Assembly: GCA_017893485.1 (NCBI GenBank)
Contig: CM030365.1
Span: 34,625,000-34,688,999, forward strand
Source of the DNA: Hemerocallis citrina
Taxonomy: Eukaryota > Streptophyta > Magnoliopsida > Asparagales > Asphodelaceae
Direction: 5' to 3'
DNA: 64,000 nt
The notes under the pieces were generated by a model. It ran no database searches, was not told the origin of the DNA, and saw only the letters and a list, made by a program, of their open reading frames with translations. The first letter of the stretch is position 1. Each line of letters begins with the position of its first letter. The position numbers and the translations under genes were made by a program. This document shows, in pieces, positions 33,641 through 46,940 of the stretch.

Positions 33641-34968
33641 TGTTGTAGGCAGGTTGCCCGGATTTCAAATCAGGGATGAAGTGCTGTGGTTTGGAGAGAG
33701 GCTGTATGTTCCGGATCAGTCGGACTTGAAAAAAGTATTCTTCAGGAGGCGCATGCTACCCTTTTGTCGGTACATCCTGGGAGTACTAAGATGTACAAGG
33801 ACATTAAACAGCATTTCTTGTGGCCAGGTTTGAAGCGGGATGTGGCTGAATTTATGGCGAGGTGTGAGATTTGTCAGCAAGTCAAAGTCGAGAATTAGAA
33901 ACTCGGAGGTCTATTGCAACCGTTACCTATTCCGGAATGGAAGTTGGATAACATCGATATGGATTTCATCACGGGCTTACCCAAGAGTTCAAAGGGCAAT
34001 GATGCGATTTGGGTTATTTCTTGGCAATAAAACTCACTGCTTCGATGGACAAGTTAGCTGAGATGTATGTTGGTGAGATCGTCAGGCTTCATGGTGTTCT
34101 GTTAAATATTGTGTCTGATCGAGATGCGCGGTTTACTTCGCATTTCTAGAGGATTCTTCATACAGCTTTGGGTACCAAGACGGATTTCAGCACTGCTTTT
34201 CAAACTCATACCAATGGGCAGACCGAGAGAGTTAATGTATTCTTGAGGATATGCTTCGGTGTTGTGTGCTAGACTTTGGAGGCAGTTGGGAAAGGCATCT
34301 AGCTTTGGTGGAGTTTGCCTACAACAACAGTTTTCGGACTAGTTAGGGATGGCACCTACGAAGCTTTGTATGGCAGAAAGTGCAGAACGCCAGTTTGTTG
34401 GTTCGAAGTTGGGGAGCGTCAGATGTTTGGGCCTGAGATTGTGCAGCCGACCTCTGAAAAGATTGATCTAATCAGGAAGAGGTTGGTGGATGCTCAGAGT
34501 AGGTAGAAGAGCTATGGAGACAACCGGAGAAGGGACCTTGAGTTTGAGGAAGGTAACTTTGTCTTTCTGAAGGTATCGCCTAATAAAGGCGTGATCCGAT
34601 TTGGCAAGAGTGGAAAGTTAGCCCTAAGGTTCATAGGTCCGTATAAGATATTGAAAATAATTGGGAAAACTGCTTACCGGCTTGAGTTACCGGAAGAGTT
34701 GTCTCAAGTGCACAATGTCTTTCACGTGTCTATGCTGAGAGTTTACATTACAGATCCGAGTCACCATTTGCCTGAAGTGCCGGAAGGTTTGCAATTCGAT
34801 CTGAGTTACAATGAGCTTCCAGTTGAGATTGTGGATCGTCGGGAGAAAGTCTTGAGGAATAAGATGATACCGATGGTCAAGGTAGTCTGGAGAAACCATT
34901 TGGTTGAAGAGATTACTTGGGAATCTGAGGAGAGAATGCTGAAGGATCATCCTGAGCTCTTTGTTTGA
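33641..34968 (+). pseudogene. Element B integrase with chromodomain-like tail
   Basis: HHCC zinc region (HATLLSVHPGSTKMY, then CEICQQVK, 33745-33890). DDE core begins [11 protein letters not shown]. About 35-40 bp are lost near 34018 relative to element C, removing part of the [10 protein letters not shown] segment; further frameshifts lie near 34160 and 34230. The C-terminal half is open from 34591: MIRFGKSGKLALRFIGPY, HNVFHVSMLRVYI and the tail KVVWRNHLVEEITWESEERM, ending at TGA 34966-34968. Non-functional. Confidence 0.9.
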
Positions 34969-36699
34969 TTTGTACTTTCGTTTCTTGCTTCTTATTGTGT
35001 TTTGTCTTCTCACCCTTTAAGTCTAGTTCCGGGGATAGAACTATTCTAAGGAGGGAGTGTTGTGATAACCAGAATTTTTATTAAATGAGAAATTGTTGAT
35101 TTTACGTGTTGTGCACGTACAAATGTTTGTATATATGTTTTCTTATAAAATTATCTTTTATAATATGAACAAACAATTGTTTTCTCTCTCTCTTTATTTT
35201 CTAGAAGCATATTTTAAAAGCCTAAGCTTGTTTTTCTAATTTAAGCCATCCTAATTAATTAAATATTTTATTTTGACCCATGAGTCTAAAAGCCCACAAA
35301 TTAATTATCTTTTTAATTGTCATAACTTGCAGTGTAGACACAATTAGTAGAAAATTAATAAATTATCAATGTAGAACTTTTAATTGGGGACACTAGTTGG
35401 GGCACGTGCATGCACTAGTTTGTGCATTGCACACCCTAGGGGGGTAGGCCGGATTATGGAGAGAAGAGAGGCAGAGTGGAGTTGAGTTGAGGGGTGGTTA
35501 TGAGATCATGGAAGTTAATACAACTTCCCATCTCAGCTTGATCCTTGATCTTTAACTCCTTGATGAAATCCTAACCATCTATTCTCATCCTAAAAGTGTA
35601 TAAATACCCCTAGTTTTCTTCTCATTAGAACACTAAACATTTTATTAAGAGAAGAAAAGACTGAGCAAAAGATTGAGAAGTGTTAGGGAGTAAAAGATTA
35701 GAGTGTGCTTGTGTGTGTGTGTTCCCTCAAGTGGAGGCTGGCCAGCATCAAAGGAGCAATAGGTGGGCTCGGGTTCCAATCAAGCATCAAGGAGGAGACG
35801 TTTGGCAACACAATCTAGGAGGAGAATGCCACTTTCTTGCATTCCAAGTGATTCTAGGAGCTTTCATTTTATTTTCTCCAATAGGTGGGTGCTTGTCATG
35901 CTTCTAAATCTAGATACCATGCTAGGAATGATTTGATAAAATTACTAAGAAACAACTAAGTGAAATTGGATCCATGTGTGCTTAATTAGAGATGAAATGG
36001 TAATTTAGAGAATGAATGATAAAATGATTGCTAGTTGATAAATGGTGAATTAAACTGCTAGAAACTATCATGTTGTTATGCTATATGTTTTGAATTAAGC
36101 TCTATGATGAAATTTGTGCTTATGAGATAAATAGTGGATTAAATGCATCTTGTGCGGTTGATTGTCTAAAATAAAGTTTCATTATTGTAGAAAGTTGAGA
36201 ATTTGTATTTTAAATATTGTAGGGTGTTAATAAGTAAAAGAACAAAGGAATATAGTAGCTTGGTGGAAATCTAACTCTAAATTATGAGGAAATGTGTTAT
36301 TGTTTCGAATGTCGTAGAATATAAAGTAGGACCAAAATACATGTTTTATAAAGCAAATAATGATTATAAAAATACTGGTTTACTGTAATTTTATGTAGGT
36401 TGTAATCTGGAAAGTTTTGCTTTCAAAAGAGAAGAAAAAGAAATAAAATCGTTTTGAGAATCAGGAAAAAAATAATTTAGAAATGAACTGAGAATTAGAT
36501 CAAACCCAACCTGAACTAGTTGTGAGACAATCTGGTCACTTAGACCATTTGGTCGAAGGGTGTTTGGGTGCTACTGTAGCGCAGGGGGGCTGGCTCTGGT
36601 CTCGGGTTTCGATACTGAGTAGGAGCCTTTACTTTTTTATTTTTGTTAAAAATCACGAATACCGAGAGTTAGAACACATGGATAAAAACCCATTCCATT

Positions 36700-36800
36700 T
36701 TGCTTCTGTGTCTTTGGAGCAGTGGTCTTTGGGGGAGCCCACGTGGCCGCTGTTCGTGGGTTCGAATCCGGTTGTGGGTTTTGGTTTAAAATTTTTTTTT
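36700..36800 (+). repeat. tRNA-like block with A and B boxes in B 3' LTR
   Basis: TGGAGCAGTGG (36715-36725) and GGTTCGAATCC (36759-36769), then a T-rich tail. Equivalent of 28262-28372. Confidence 0.6.
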
Positions 36801-38166
36801 TTGGAAAAATTAATATTATTTTAAGCTTTAAAAATAAATTAAAATTGAGGAAAAATATCGAAAGAATTACTGAAATTATTTAGACTTAATGAGATAATTT
36901 TTATAACTTATGGTGTAGTACAATTGAGAATTTGAGGCTATTTGCAAAAAAAACAAAAAAAAGGACTAGTTTTGATTCAATTGTCTTTTGGATAAAGGCA
37001 AAAATAAATGGGTTGTTTTAAGGAGTTTTAAAATGAGAATCAGTAAAGGAGAAATTTGAAAGGGTGAATTGTGAAATTAATTGAAATTGTGAATTGTAAA
37101 ACTAATATTGATTGAAATAAGATTAAGAGAATATGTGGAAAGAATAAACTATTGAATATGACAAGTTGAATTTATTTGTTTATGCATTATATTGTACATG
37201 AAATTGAAATTGAATGACTTGATGAATTATGAAAGAATATGAATGTACAAATGCTATGAACATGAAATAAAAATTATTGTTAATCATGAAAAAGAGAACT
37301 TATGAGTATGAAAAACTCGATGTTGTAATTATGAGTTGAAATTAAGAACTAAGGTGTAGCTAAGCCTCATACCGACAATGAAAGAAATGTTGAGATGATA
37401 TTTGAAATAAAAAGACCAAGATATGGGTCACATGAAATGAATGAATAAGACCGGTATAGTGGGAGTACTAACCCTAAGGGATTGATTTTGTTTATGATTC
37501 AATTAAATTAATGACTAGATACATAGTGAAGATGTGATGAAAGTAAGAGAAAAACATGAGTATGAGGGACATTGGATTGGCGGCGTGAGAGTATTCATAG
37601 GATGTCCCATGATGCGTCATGAGTAGGACGTGGATACTGCTCCAGAGTACCGTCCCGGTGGCGACGCTTATGGAGTGTTTGGTAATTGCGGGTGGTGTCA
37701 TGTCTATGGTAGGAGGTGAGTTAGCACAGGATGCCTGCATGATGAGTCATGTGTCAGTGCGTTGGGATTCTCTCTAGGACGCCTAGGCGTAAGCTCGTAA
37801 GTCATAGAACATCTAGGATACTTACCGTACTTACAGTAGTAGATTATGCCATGGCGAGGGATTGAACCCTACAAGATGAAGAACTATTAAGGGCTTGCCC
37901 TCGGACCTATGTAGTATGGGCTGCATAGACTCTGAACAAGTGCGCATTAGTGTCATATAACATAAACAATTGCATTAAGGACTAAGTGCACATTCATAAC
38001 ACGACATCAATAGGATAGTCCCCTTAGCTTTGTTTGTGAAAAAGTTTGTAGTTTCGTAAGTATTGAGAATCGTTATACTGTTCCGGCACAGTGAGGATGG
38101 CCGTGTATAATATTTCTTCAGTTGAATGAACTGGCGTGCCCACAGTTTCCATGCAGGGTAAAATAC

Positions 38167-38238
38167 ATGAAAAAGACTAAGGTGGAATTGATGCTTAAAG
38201 ATTATTCAAGTGTTATTGTATTTCATTCAATGTTGTAA
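38167..38238 (+). CDS. Short conserved open frame in B 3' LTR (23 aa)
   Basis: MKKTKVELMLKDYSS to HSML, TAA, 10 nt after ATGCAG. Same length as the copies at 9418 and 29700. Confidence 0.35.
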   Translation: MKKTKVELMLKDYSSVIVFHSML

Positions 38239-40627
38239 AATTATTTCTGCTATATAAGTGTTAATGTAAATGTAAATCAGATGTAAAGTAAAGTTTTAAT
38301 TTCCTTGTAAAATTGTACGAAGTGAAGTGAAAAGATCCTGTGAAACTCGAATTCAGTCTTATTTAGAATTCGGGGTGTTACAGTTCTTTTCTCTTATTTG
38401 GGTCTCGTTCTCTTTATTTTTGTTCTTGGGTGCTCATGGTGATTTGGTTGCTCATCCTATTTCCAATCCTATTGTTTTATCCCTAATTGATTACCAAAGC
38501 CAAATTAAACCACAATCCTATTTTGAATCCTATACAATTTATCCTAATCAATCCTATTAAACTAATCTGATTACTACTCCTAAACTATCCACAACCCAAT
38601 ACCCAATTACCCACCTCATATTTATAAACCCTAAATATACCCTATATATATACTCTCTCCCTAAAACCTAAACCCTAACCCTAACTCCTATGCACCCGGC
38701 CTCCTTCTCTTCCTTGTTGCGTCAGCCGCCAACACCCCAACCCTACACCTGATGCCCTCCACCTTTGGCCTATGCACCCAACACCCGACCAAGCCTATCC
38801 CGGTCACCCCTACCATTGCCGACCACCCAAGCCGCAACCTCCTACACCGAGCACCACCATCTCTTCCCCTTGGCCGTCCATCGCCGTCGGCCAGCAGCAG
38901 CGCCGGCAGTAGCAGCAGCAACAGCCGCAAAGAGCCCGATGCTCACTCTCTTTCTCTCTCTCTCGCTCTTGGGTTTTGCATGTGCATGGAGTTGCACGTA
39001 TGATCGTTGATTCGTGGATTATCGTTCGTGTATTTTTTCGTTGCCCGGGAATCCGTTCCCGTTATTCTTGGTGTTCTTCGTTTCCGTCTTCGGTTAAGGC
39101 AAGTAACTTTTACTCCAATTTCTTTGTATGATACAAGTCAAAAATACCGCTTATAGTATAGTTGGGTTCTAGAGACAACTCGTGTGTGTGTTATTTTTGA
39201 TGGGTTTTGTCTCTATTGTGCTATTTGACCATAGTTGCCTCACGACACAAAATCGACATGAAAACAACTAGGTTTGACCGTTCTTGATATATTCATATAT
39301 GTGAGATAATTAGGTGAAATTATGAATTTGATGAGATCCATGTGATATGATGGTTGTGAATATGTTATATACTCTATTTCATGATGTTTGGACACTTAGT
39401 AGACTCTACACCGTATTTGATTGTGATTGGAACAAGTTTCGTATGATTTATGGTGGTTTTGTTGTTAGAGAAAAATCTGTAATTGTCGATGATCAGTTTT
39501 GATTTGTATTTTACACTATATTAAGGTCAGAATTCTTAATTTTTGTACAGACATAAATTTTAGTGAATATGTCTTCTTTCAAAACTCTCTGACCTTGATT
39601 GATTTAGTTTTCATATGAGTGGGTTATGGCTATTTTACTACAGAGGTGTATTCTATTTCCAGATTTCGTTCTTGATGATTTTGATGATTAAACTATTTTG
39701 ATACTAGTCCTAACTATATTATTTTGATCTGACACTTTGCACAGTATTTCTACACCTATTTAGGGACTAACCACAATTTTGATGGATATTATTGATGAGT
39801 TTTATATGCCATTTCATGCTTGTTTATATAAGCTATACTTGCTGTATTTTGCTCGCTATCCTGTAAAGAATCGTATTTTCACCCTATTTTCTTTTACTGT
39901 ACGGAAAATATTTATGAAATATGAAAGTTATCTTATTTTGTCTATTTTCATCTTCCTTTGGCGGATTTGGATTTCGATTCACGGTTTGCGAGATATTACA
40001 GTTTTCTTACAACAGTGTTGGGAATTCCAGATTTGCCAAACTATCATTTCTTGATGTTTTCTGATTTTTGTTGACTGAACTAATTTTACTGGAATATTAT
40101 GAAACTCTTTATTCTGATACTAGACATATAGGGGATTATCCCAGATTTTTTCTGGATTTATTTGAGGAGTTTTAATGTTGTTTTTCTGACTGAGAATTCG
40201 ATTTACTGATTTTTGGCTGAACGTATTTTCTGCATTCAAATCAGTTTTGAGTTGTGTTTTTCAAAAATACTATATGACTTATATATAATCTCTGGATTCG
40301 TGTGGAAGTCTATTTTCTAGATTCTTCAACGGATTTAGATTTGGATTTCTGTAGTAATAGGGATCACTATTTTAGTACTGTACTGTCATGCAACCCTGAA
40401 TATGAACATACACTGTTTTGATCGTTTATGTGACCGTACATCATCTATGCATGTTTATTTATTTTCCTAAACCAAATACTGATTATACCATGACAATTTG
40501 ACACTATTTCATGCACTATCCTGTCTGTTGATAACCATAATAAAAGTGATCAAGCCGGGGTTTCTTAAGGGAAGATCTAGTAGTGGAATATATGGAAATG
40601 TGTACTTGGAAGGGAACTAGTGTTCCA

Positions 40628-40752
40628 TACTGTTACTATTACTGTTACTGTTACTACTACTGTTACTGTTACTTTTACTACTACTGTTACTGTTACTTTT
40701 ACTGCTACTGCTACTGTTACTGTTACTTTTACTGCTACTGCTACTGTTACTG
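40628..40752 (+). repeat. TACTGT microsatellite in LTR2
   Basis: Longer by about 25-30 bp than the LTR1 copy at 20585-20680. Confidence 0.9.
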
Positions 40753-41203
40753 AGTTCTGAGTACACTACCCCATTATGGTCCACTATGAAATCTAAAAGC
40801 AAAACTATTTGTTGTAACAACCATGTGTTATATTTTGGGGTGCATGAACTGATACCTAGCTAGTAATACACACAAGACTGTAAGAACATCAGACTGATAC
40901 AGTTAGACTGATACTGTTGGACTAATACTGTTATACTGTTACACTGATATACTGAACTTACTGTTACTGGACACTGTTAGATGCCATATGACACTATACT
41001 TGACACATTCATTTGTACTGTTAGTATACCATGCTAGTTGACTTTGTTTTACTGATTCATGCTAGTTATTACTGTTGATGCATTATTCCCTGCTATTTGT
41101 TTACCTTTCCCATGTACTTGTATCCTACATTATAAGTGACCCGTAACTTGCAATTGACGGATACTTGTTTTCTCTTTCCTTCTCCTACAATTATTAATTG
41201 CAA

Positions 41204-41250
41204 ATCAGGATGGTCAGCTGCCCGACGACATTGGCGAAATAAGATATTAG
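41204..41250 (+). CDS. LTR exon-like frame, copy in LTR2
   Basis: 47 nt as in LTR1, core QLPDDIGEIRY and TAG. One synonymous change (GGC/GGT) separates it from the LTR1 copy. Confidence 0.45.
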
Positions 41251-41766
41251 TGCTAGATTTCTTGTTTATTAGTATTGCTATTATTGTTGCTTTGAATAAT
41301 GTATTTTGAGTACTTGGATGATTCCTTTATATTTTTTTGGGCGATGTGACCGAAGATTTTATTTTGTCCAGATTCTGATTTATTTGAGATTGATACATTT
41401 TGTTTCAAGTAAATTCTGTTGGTTCATTAATTTAATTTTGCATGTGTGTGGTTGATTCTATTTTGCTTCCGACTCTGATTATTTTGTGAAATATTGTAAA
41501 GATTCCGGAACAGCTTATGGATAATGCAAATCATTCGCTGGGTTGAGTTGGGTATTCGTATTCCGTATTCTTTTTGGGAAGCGGGACGTGACAAGGATTT
41601 TAATGGTATCATAGCTCAGGTTTGGCTGATGTATTAATTGCCTAATATATTAGAAAAGCTTGGCTCGAACTGGGATCGACTCAATATTTCACCAACCATG
41701 CATGCATAAATGAATTATTATCAACTTTGATTCTGGATGCTAATTGTTTTGATTTTTGGTGCAGCT

Positions 41767-42931
41767 ATGGCTCGTGGGAATTCTTCTCAGCTTGATCTAG
41801 TTGAGGCTATCACTGCTGTACTTGAGCGGCTGATTAATCAACAACAAAACCACAGTGATCTTGTGATGGATGCTCTTAAAGCTGCCTGGGTTTCGCCTCC
41901 CGTTGTGCCTGTGCAGGCAAATCTTCTACCTCGTCTAGGAACAGTTACGGATTTTATAAGGCTGCATACCGACTGCTTTTCCGGCACTGAGACGCCTTTG
42001 GAGGCTGAACAGTGGTTGATCCGGACAGAGCGCTTGCTCTTGGCGGCACGTGTTGCCGAGGCTGATAGGGTGGACGTGGTTTCCATCCAGCTGGTGGATT
42101 TGGCTCATATTTGGTGGATGGCCGAGTCCGAGCGACTTGAGAGGCCTATTGCTTGGACTACTTTCACTTGGGGATTCTGGGAGAAGTTCTTCCTCAGTAG
42201 TACTCGAGTTGGGATGGAACAACAATTCCTGGCCCTAAAATAGGTTAAGTCATTATTCTTTTTTGGAATTTTGTTACATAACTGTCGAAACAATGTTGTA
42301 ACATGGACTTCTTGAAATAGGGCTCCAGGTCAGTGGATGAGTACGCAGCTGAGTTTACTAGTTCTTGTGGCTACCGAAGAGGATAGGGCTCGTAGATTCA
42401 TGAACGGGCTTGAGCAGAATATCAAGAGGCATCTTGTCTCTCTCTATTTGCGTACTTATGTTGAAGCTCTTGATGCAGCACGAGCTCAGGAGTAGGCTCG
42501 TGGTGGTTTGATTCCTTCTCCGTGGACTGTTCCGCATTCTACTGCTAGGCCTTCTGGTGATCCTGTTCGGAGGACTGTCCCAACCCATCCGGTCAGGGCA
42601 ACTCCGTATCCTTCTGCTGGTTTCCAGAATGGTGGTTTTTGTGACTTCTGTCAGATGTCTGGGTATGAGCGTAAGAATTGTTGGGGCATCAACCACTGAT
42701 AGTTTTGGTGTGGCGCCACTGATCATTCAGTATGCGATTGTCCGTAGCAGCAGTAGGTGGCTCTACCAGCCAGGGGTCCTGTTCAGTAGGCAGGCCCAGC
42801 TCGTGGTCCAGTTAGGCCTCCGCTTTCTCCTCAGCATCAGATTGTCGGTCAGAGGATCGCTGTTCCGTGGAGATGTCAGGCTTTCAACTTGACTGCTGCA
42901 GATGCTGAAACAGCTGAAGGAGTTGTGGAAT
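41767..42931 (+). pseudogene. gag: Element A gag, second body
   Basis: PBS at 41604-41615, acceptor-like GTGCAG at 41759-41764, ATG at 41767. The frame from MARGNSSQLDLVEAI to FLALK (42240) is open and better preserved than the first body. It ends in TAG exactly at the intron-like insertion 42244-42320. The zinc-finger region follows (CDFCQMSGYERKNC), with the same TAG lesions at CAG codons as the first body, which shows these lesions are older than the tandem duplication. Confidence 0.88.
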
Positions 42932-43088
42932 GTATCTTTTGCTTTTTGTTTTGTTGTTGTTGTTTTGCTTTCTCTTGTTTCTTCCTTTTGGTCTTGTTTT
43001 GCTTTCTTTCCGTTATCTTTCTGCATTGTTGTTTCCCTTATCCTTGATTGTCTGCTTTTTTCTTTCTCCTTGTCTTTTGTTTCCTTAG

Positions 43089-43776
43089 GTGTCGTCCTTG
43101 TTTGCTCTTTTCCCGCTCGTGTTCTCTTTGATTCTGGGGCAACCCATTCTTTTGTCTCCTCACGATTTGTCACTCGCCATCATTTGGATTGCAGTAACAT
43201 GTCTGAGGCTTGGAACATTTACTGGTGGTGGTTTTTTCATTTGTTCCCGTGAGTGCAGGCAATGTTCCGTTGTTATTGGGAACGCAGATTTCAAAGCCAA
43301 CCTGATTATAAATGAAAATTCAGGATTCGACGTTATTCTAGGTATGGACTGGTTAGGGAAAGCCCATGCCATTATTGATTGCCGTGCCAAGAAAGTTTTT
43401 TTCAGAATTCCAGATCGAGCAGAATTTGAGTTCCATGCCGGGGAGTCTTTCCTTGGCTGAGCAAAGTTGTACAGGTGGATTGTGCAATAGAATTGCACTC
43501 AGGCTGTGAGGCTGCGCCTCTAGTAGTTCGGGATTTCTTGGATATTTTTCCAGATGAGTTGCCTGGCTTACCCCCTAATAGGGAAGTAGTGTTCGGTATT
43601 GATGTTCAGCCTGGAACGGCACCGATATCGAAGAGTTCCTACAGGATGACACCTATTGAGCTAGCAGAGCTTAAGGTGCAGATTTAGGAGTTACTTGATT
43701 TGGGTTTCACAAGACCAAGTATTTTGCCTTGGGGTGCTCCGGTCCTTTTTGTGAACAAGAAGGATGGTAGTCGTTT
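43089..43776 (+). pseudogene. Element A protease and start of RT, second body, truncated
   Basis: The protease motif LFDSGATHSFVS and DVILGMDWL are present. One extra T near 43400 relative to the first body shifts the frame. The RT lead-in runs to [13 protein letters not shown] and stops at about 43776, where the sequence jumps into LTR3. All of the RT catalytic core, RNase H and integrase are missing. Confidence 0.9.
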
Positions 43777-44183
43777 ATATTTTTTAATTGCAGATCAGGT
43801 TGGTCAGCTACCCGACGGCATTGGCGAAATGAGATATTAGTGCTGGATTTCTTTCTTATTAGCATTGCTATTATTGTTGCTTTGAATAATGTATTTTGAG
43901 TACTTGGATGATTCCTTTATATTTTTTTGGGCGATGTCACACAAGATTTTATTTTGTCCAGATTCTGATTTATTTGAGATTGATACATTTTGTTTCAAGC
44001 AAATTCTGTTAGTTCATTAATTTAATTTTGCATGTGTGTGGTTGATTCTATTTTGCTTTCGACTCTGATTATTTTGTGAGATATTGTAACGATTCCTGAA
44101 CAGCTTATGGATGATACAAATCATTCGCTGGGTTGAGTCGCGTATCCGTATTTCGTATTCTTGTTGGGAAGTGCGGCGTGACA
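43777..44183 (+). mobile_element. LTR3 fragment of element A
   Basis: About 400 bp of the LTR 3' end, from just before the TTGCAG acceptor to TGCGGCGTGACA, then ataat and solo LTR D. It is more diverged from LTR1 and LTR2 than these are from each other. Confidence 0.88.
43794..43840 (+). CDS. LTR exon-like frame, copy in LTR3
   Basis: AATTGCAG ends at 43793. Then AT, 14 codons and TAG; core [11 protein letters not shown]. The acceptor AG that LTR1 and LTR2 have lost is intact here. Confidence 0.5.
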
Positions 44184-45806
44184 ATAATAAATTCATTAAA
44201 AATATTTTCTAGACTCCTAAACATGATTAATAACAATCTGAAAATTATCAGTGCAAAATTTTAACATTTGATCAGCCTTTTACTATTTAAGCATGCAAGA
44301 TACATGAATCTGGAAATCTAAAAATAAAAACACAGCGGCAGTAAAATGGGCATAACTTTTACTACACAACTCGGAATTCAAAAATTCAAGATGTTCTGGA
44401 AACTAGAAAGATAACGCTACAATTCTTTTTCAGAAAATTATTAATTTCAAGATCATTTACTGGTTGAAAAATAGCAGTCAACATACAGGACAGCAAGCAA
44501 GATACAAGTTTTAGGGTATTTTCATGAAATAAGTTAATTAAACATGATGGGTATCAATTCTACTAGTCGATAAACTTCTCAATCAGCATGAAGGGTATGA
44601 AAACATGGTAAATTAGATTAAGAACACATACTTACATCAATTTATTATCAATCAACCATCAATCGATCAAACAACATACAACCTAGCACTTATCTCTACA
44701 ATAATTAATTGTGTCGTGATTATATGATTTAACCCTATTATCGATACTATATGAATGCATGAAAGATTCAATTTTTAGAGTCAAAAGTGGCACGAAGTCA
44801 AGAATATTGAGGTTAGCTCGTGTAAACCCTCAATAGACCTAACGAAGATAATCAATACAATGATACGATAATGAATATGATCTACTTGCAAGAATTTCAA
44901 TAAAACTTGAATTTGATACAATTAACAATTCAAGAGGACAGTGACTTGCCTTATAATTGGTGAAAACGAATACCAAGAATAATGGGATAAGGATCCCGAA
45001 GCAACGAACCCACGAACACACAAATCCACAAGATAGCACGTGCAATATACGTGCAAAAGAGAACCCAAAAGCAATAATCAGCAACACAGCAAACTCAGCA
45101 ACAACAGACATCAGCAATGTCGGCAATGGCAGCAAAGGGCTTGGGGGGGTTTGGCGACTAGCTTGCGGCATTGCAGGCGGCGCGAACAATAAGGACAGGG
45201 CGGCGCTACAGGGTTTGTCGACGGAAAGGGGGCAGTCGCGATGGGGGACGGGGGTTTTGGCTATGGCGGGGCTAAAGGAGGTCAGGATTGGGTTGGGCAG
45301 CCGTGTGGGCATCGATAGGAGGGCTCGACGACCAGGGGGTCGCCGGAGTTGGCCAGAGAAGGATAAGTAGTAATGGGTTTTAGAGATTTTGGCGGGAATT
45401 TGGACGGGGAGAGAGAAACGGTGAGGAGAGAGAGAATAAGTGTATAGGGTTTCAATTTACACAATTTTTAGGGTTTGTGATAGAGTTGTATTTATAGGTT
45501 ACAATTAGGGTATTGGGTTAGTGATTTAGGATCCAATCAAAGCAGTTTTAGGGTCAAGAACAAATAAAATTGTGCTGTAGGGTTCAATAAAAGATAGATC
45601 TAAAGTAACAGGGTTCAAATAAAAATACCCACAATTAATAGAAGAAAATAGAATCAACAAGAATAGCTCAATCAACAAGAATGAAGAATTTCATGAACAA
45701 ATTAAATTGAAATAATCAAAAATAAAAAAAATAGAGTATTTTATTCAGTCACAATTAAAATATTAGAAAAGGGGAAAAAATGAAAATAGCGGGAACGGTA
45801 GTTACA
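44184..45806 (-). mobile_element. Solo LTR D, 5'-proximal part
   Basis: Continues 10241-11701. On the minus strand it starts TGTAACTACC at 45806. The leader (about 45440-44951) is GC-rich in part, and a donor-like ATAAG|GCAAGT begins at 44949. Open frames in the GC-rich part (44839-45370, both strands) are not conserved in other LTRs. Confidence 0.92.
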
Positions 45807-46620
45807 CATAAGCTACAGGTCGATTCTCCTGCATCAAAACTGCTCCTAAATAAGTACCACAAGCGTCTGTGTACACCGGAAGTGGCACTCCTCTCGCAGG
45901 AGTAATCAAAACTGGAGTTGTCTTCAACCTCTCTTTTAACTCTTGAAAAGCCCTTTCACACCTTTCAGACCAAACAAAAGGCACATTTTTCCGGGTAAGC
46001 TGAGTCATCGGTGCGGCAATAAAAGAAAATCGGGGAATAAACAGCCAATAATAACCAGCTAAGCCCAAGAAACTTCGAATCTCATTAATAGTAGTAGGTT
46101 GTCTCCATTCTTCCACTGCAGTCACCTTTTCAGGATCGAATGAAATACCATCTGCTGACACAATGTGCCCCAAAAACCGAACTTCACGCTCCCAGAAATG
46201 ACATTTTGAGAATTTAGCATATAACTTTTGCTCCCGAAGAGTCTGCAACACTATCCTGAGATGCTGCCTGTGCTCTTCCAGACTACGTGAATACATTAAA
46301 ATATCATCAATGAATATAATCAATCACAAACTGATTTATATAAGGCCGAAAAGTCTGATTCATCAAGTCCATGAAAAAGGCAGGAGCATTCGTCAACCCG
46401 AAAGGCATTACAGAATATTCATATAATCCATACCGAGTACGAAAAGCAGTCTTTGGGATACACTCTTCCTCTATCCTCATCTGATGATACCCCAACTGCA
46501 AGTCTAGCTATGAAAATACTATAGCTCCACGCAATTGATCAAGTAAATCATCAATTCTTGGTAAGGGATATTTATTCTTGATTGTCACTTTATTCAACTC
46601 TCTGTAGTCGATACACATCC
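45807..46620 (-). pseudogene. Element E reverse transcriptase
   Basis: Minus strand: CIDYRELNK begins at the right end, and a TAG near 46507 replaces CAG or TGG in the FSKxDLxLGYHQM region. Then [26 protein letters not shown] with a frame overlap near 46315, [31 protein letters not shown] and [14 protein letters not shown]. The 45802-46323 part is open. Catalytic DD is kept. The gene is cut on the right by solo LTR G and on the left by solo LTR D. Confidence 0.92.
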
Positions 46621-46940
46621 TGTCACGCCCCGCTTCCCAAAAATACGGAATACAAGTACGTGACATTGGCCCAGTTAATGACTAACGTTACTCATAAGCT
46701 GTTTATCCGATCAACTCAACAATATAATCAATATAGAACAATTGTTCAGGCAATAATAATAATCTCATGAACAATAATACTTGGAATAAACAATATGAAA
46801 TATCAATATAATAAACCAACGTCTGGAAACAAAATAAAATCCGAGTCATAAGCCCACAATACAATGAAATAACAATAGTTCAACAATTAAATCTTCATGA
46901 CAAAATAATTATTTATTAAGCGGCGATGTAATTAATTCCT

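Larger units (their letters stand above)
26591..38382 (+). mobile_element. Element B: complete gypsy chromovirus-like retrotransposon (11.8 kb)
   Basis: Two LTRs (26591-29915 and 35061-38382), exact duplication gttct, PBS at 29919, an extra ORF, gag, protease, RT, RNase H, integrase and a polypurine tract (aaggagggagtg before 35061). The LTR copies differ at many scattered sites, so the insertion is not very recent, and the genes carry many lesions. Same family as element C. Confidence 0.96.
35061..38382 (+). mobile_element. 3' LTR of element B
   Basis: 3322 bp, starts TGTGATAACC (degenerate) and ends GGGTGTTACA. Same order as the 5' LTR: TATA box tataaata (35599), donor-like ATAG|GTGGGT (35885), tRNA-like blocks (36560-36800), short frame (38167-38238). 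Confidence 0.93.
26402..41593 (+). mobile_element. LTR2 of element A, interrupted by element B
   Basis: Segments 26402-26590 and 38388-41593, about 3.4 kb together. It starts TGTAACTCC and ends GGGACGTGACA. The break holds element B with duplication gttct (26586-26590, 38383-38387). It contains ctatatatata (38641), telo-boxes (38660-38685), GC-rich leader, donor-like TTAAG|GCAAGT at 39099, the TACTGT repeat and the 47-nt frame at 41204. Confidence 0.93.
11702..44183 (+). mobile_element. Element A: three-LTR tandem gypsy chromovirus-like retrotransposon
   Basis: The order is LTR1, gag-pol, LTR2, truncated gag-pol, truncated LTR3. The flanks are gtaat (11697-11701) and ataat (44184-44188), a 5-bp duplication with one mismatch, and both sides continue solo LTR D. 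Two solo LTRs (S1, S2) sit in LTR1 and complete element B sits in LTR2. The structure fits unequal recombination between LTRs of neighbouring copies, followed by a deletion that joined the RT gene to the end of LTR3 near 43776. Confidence 0.88.
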
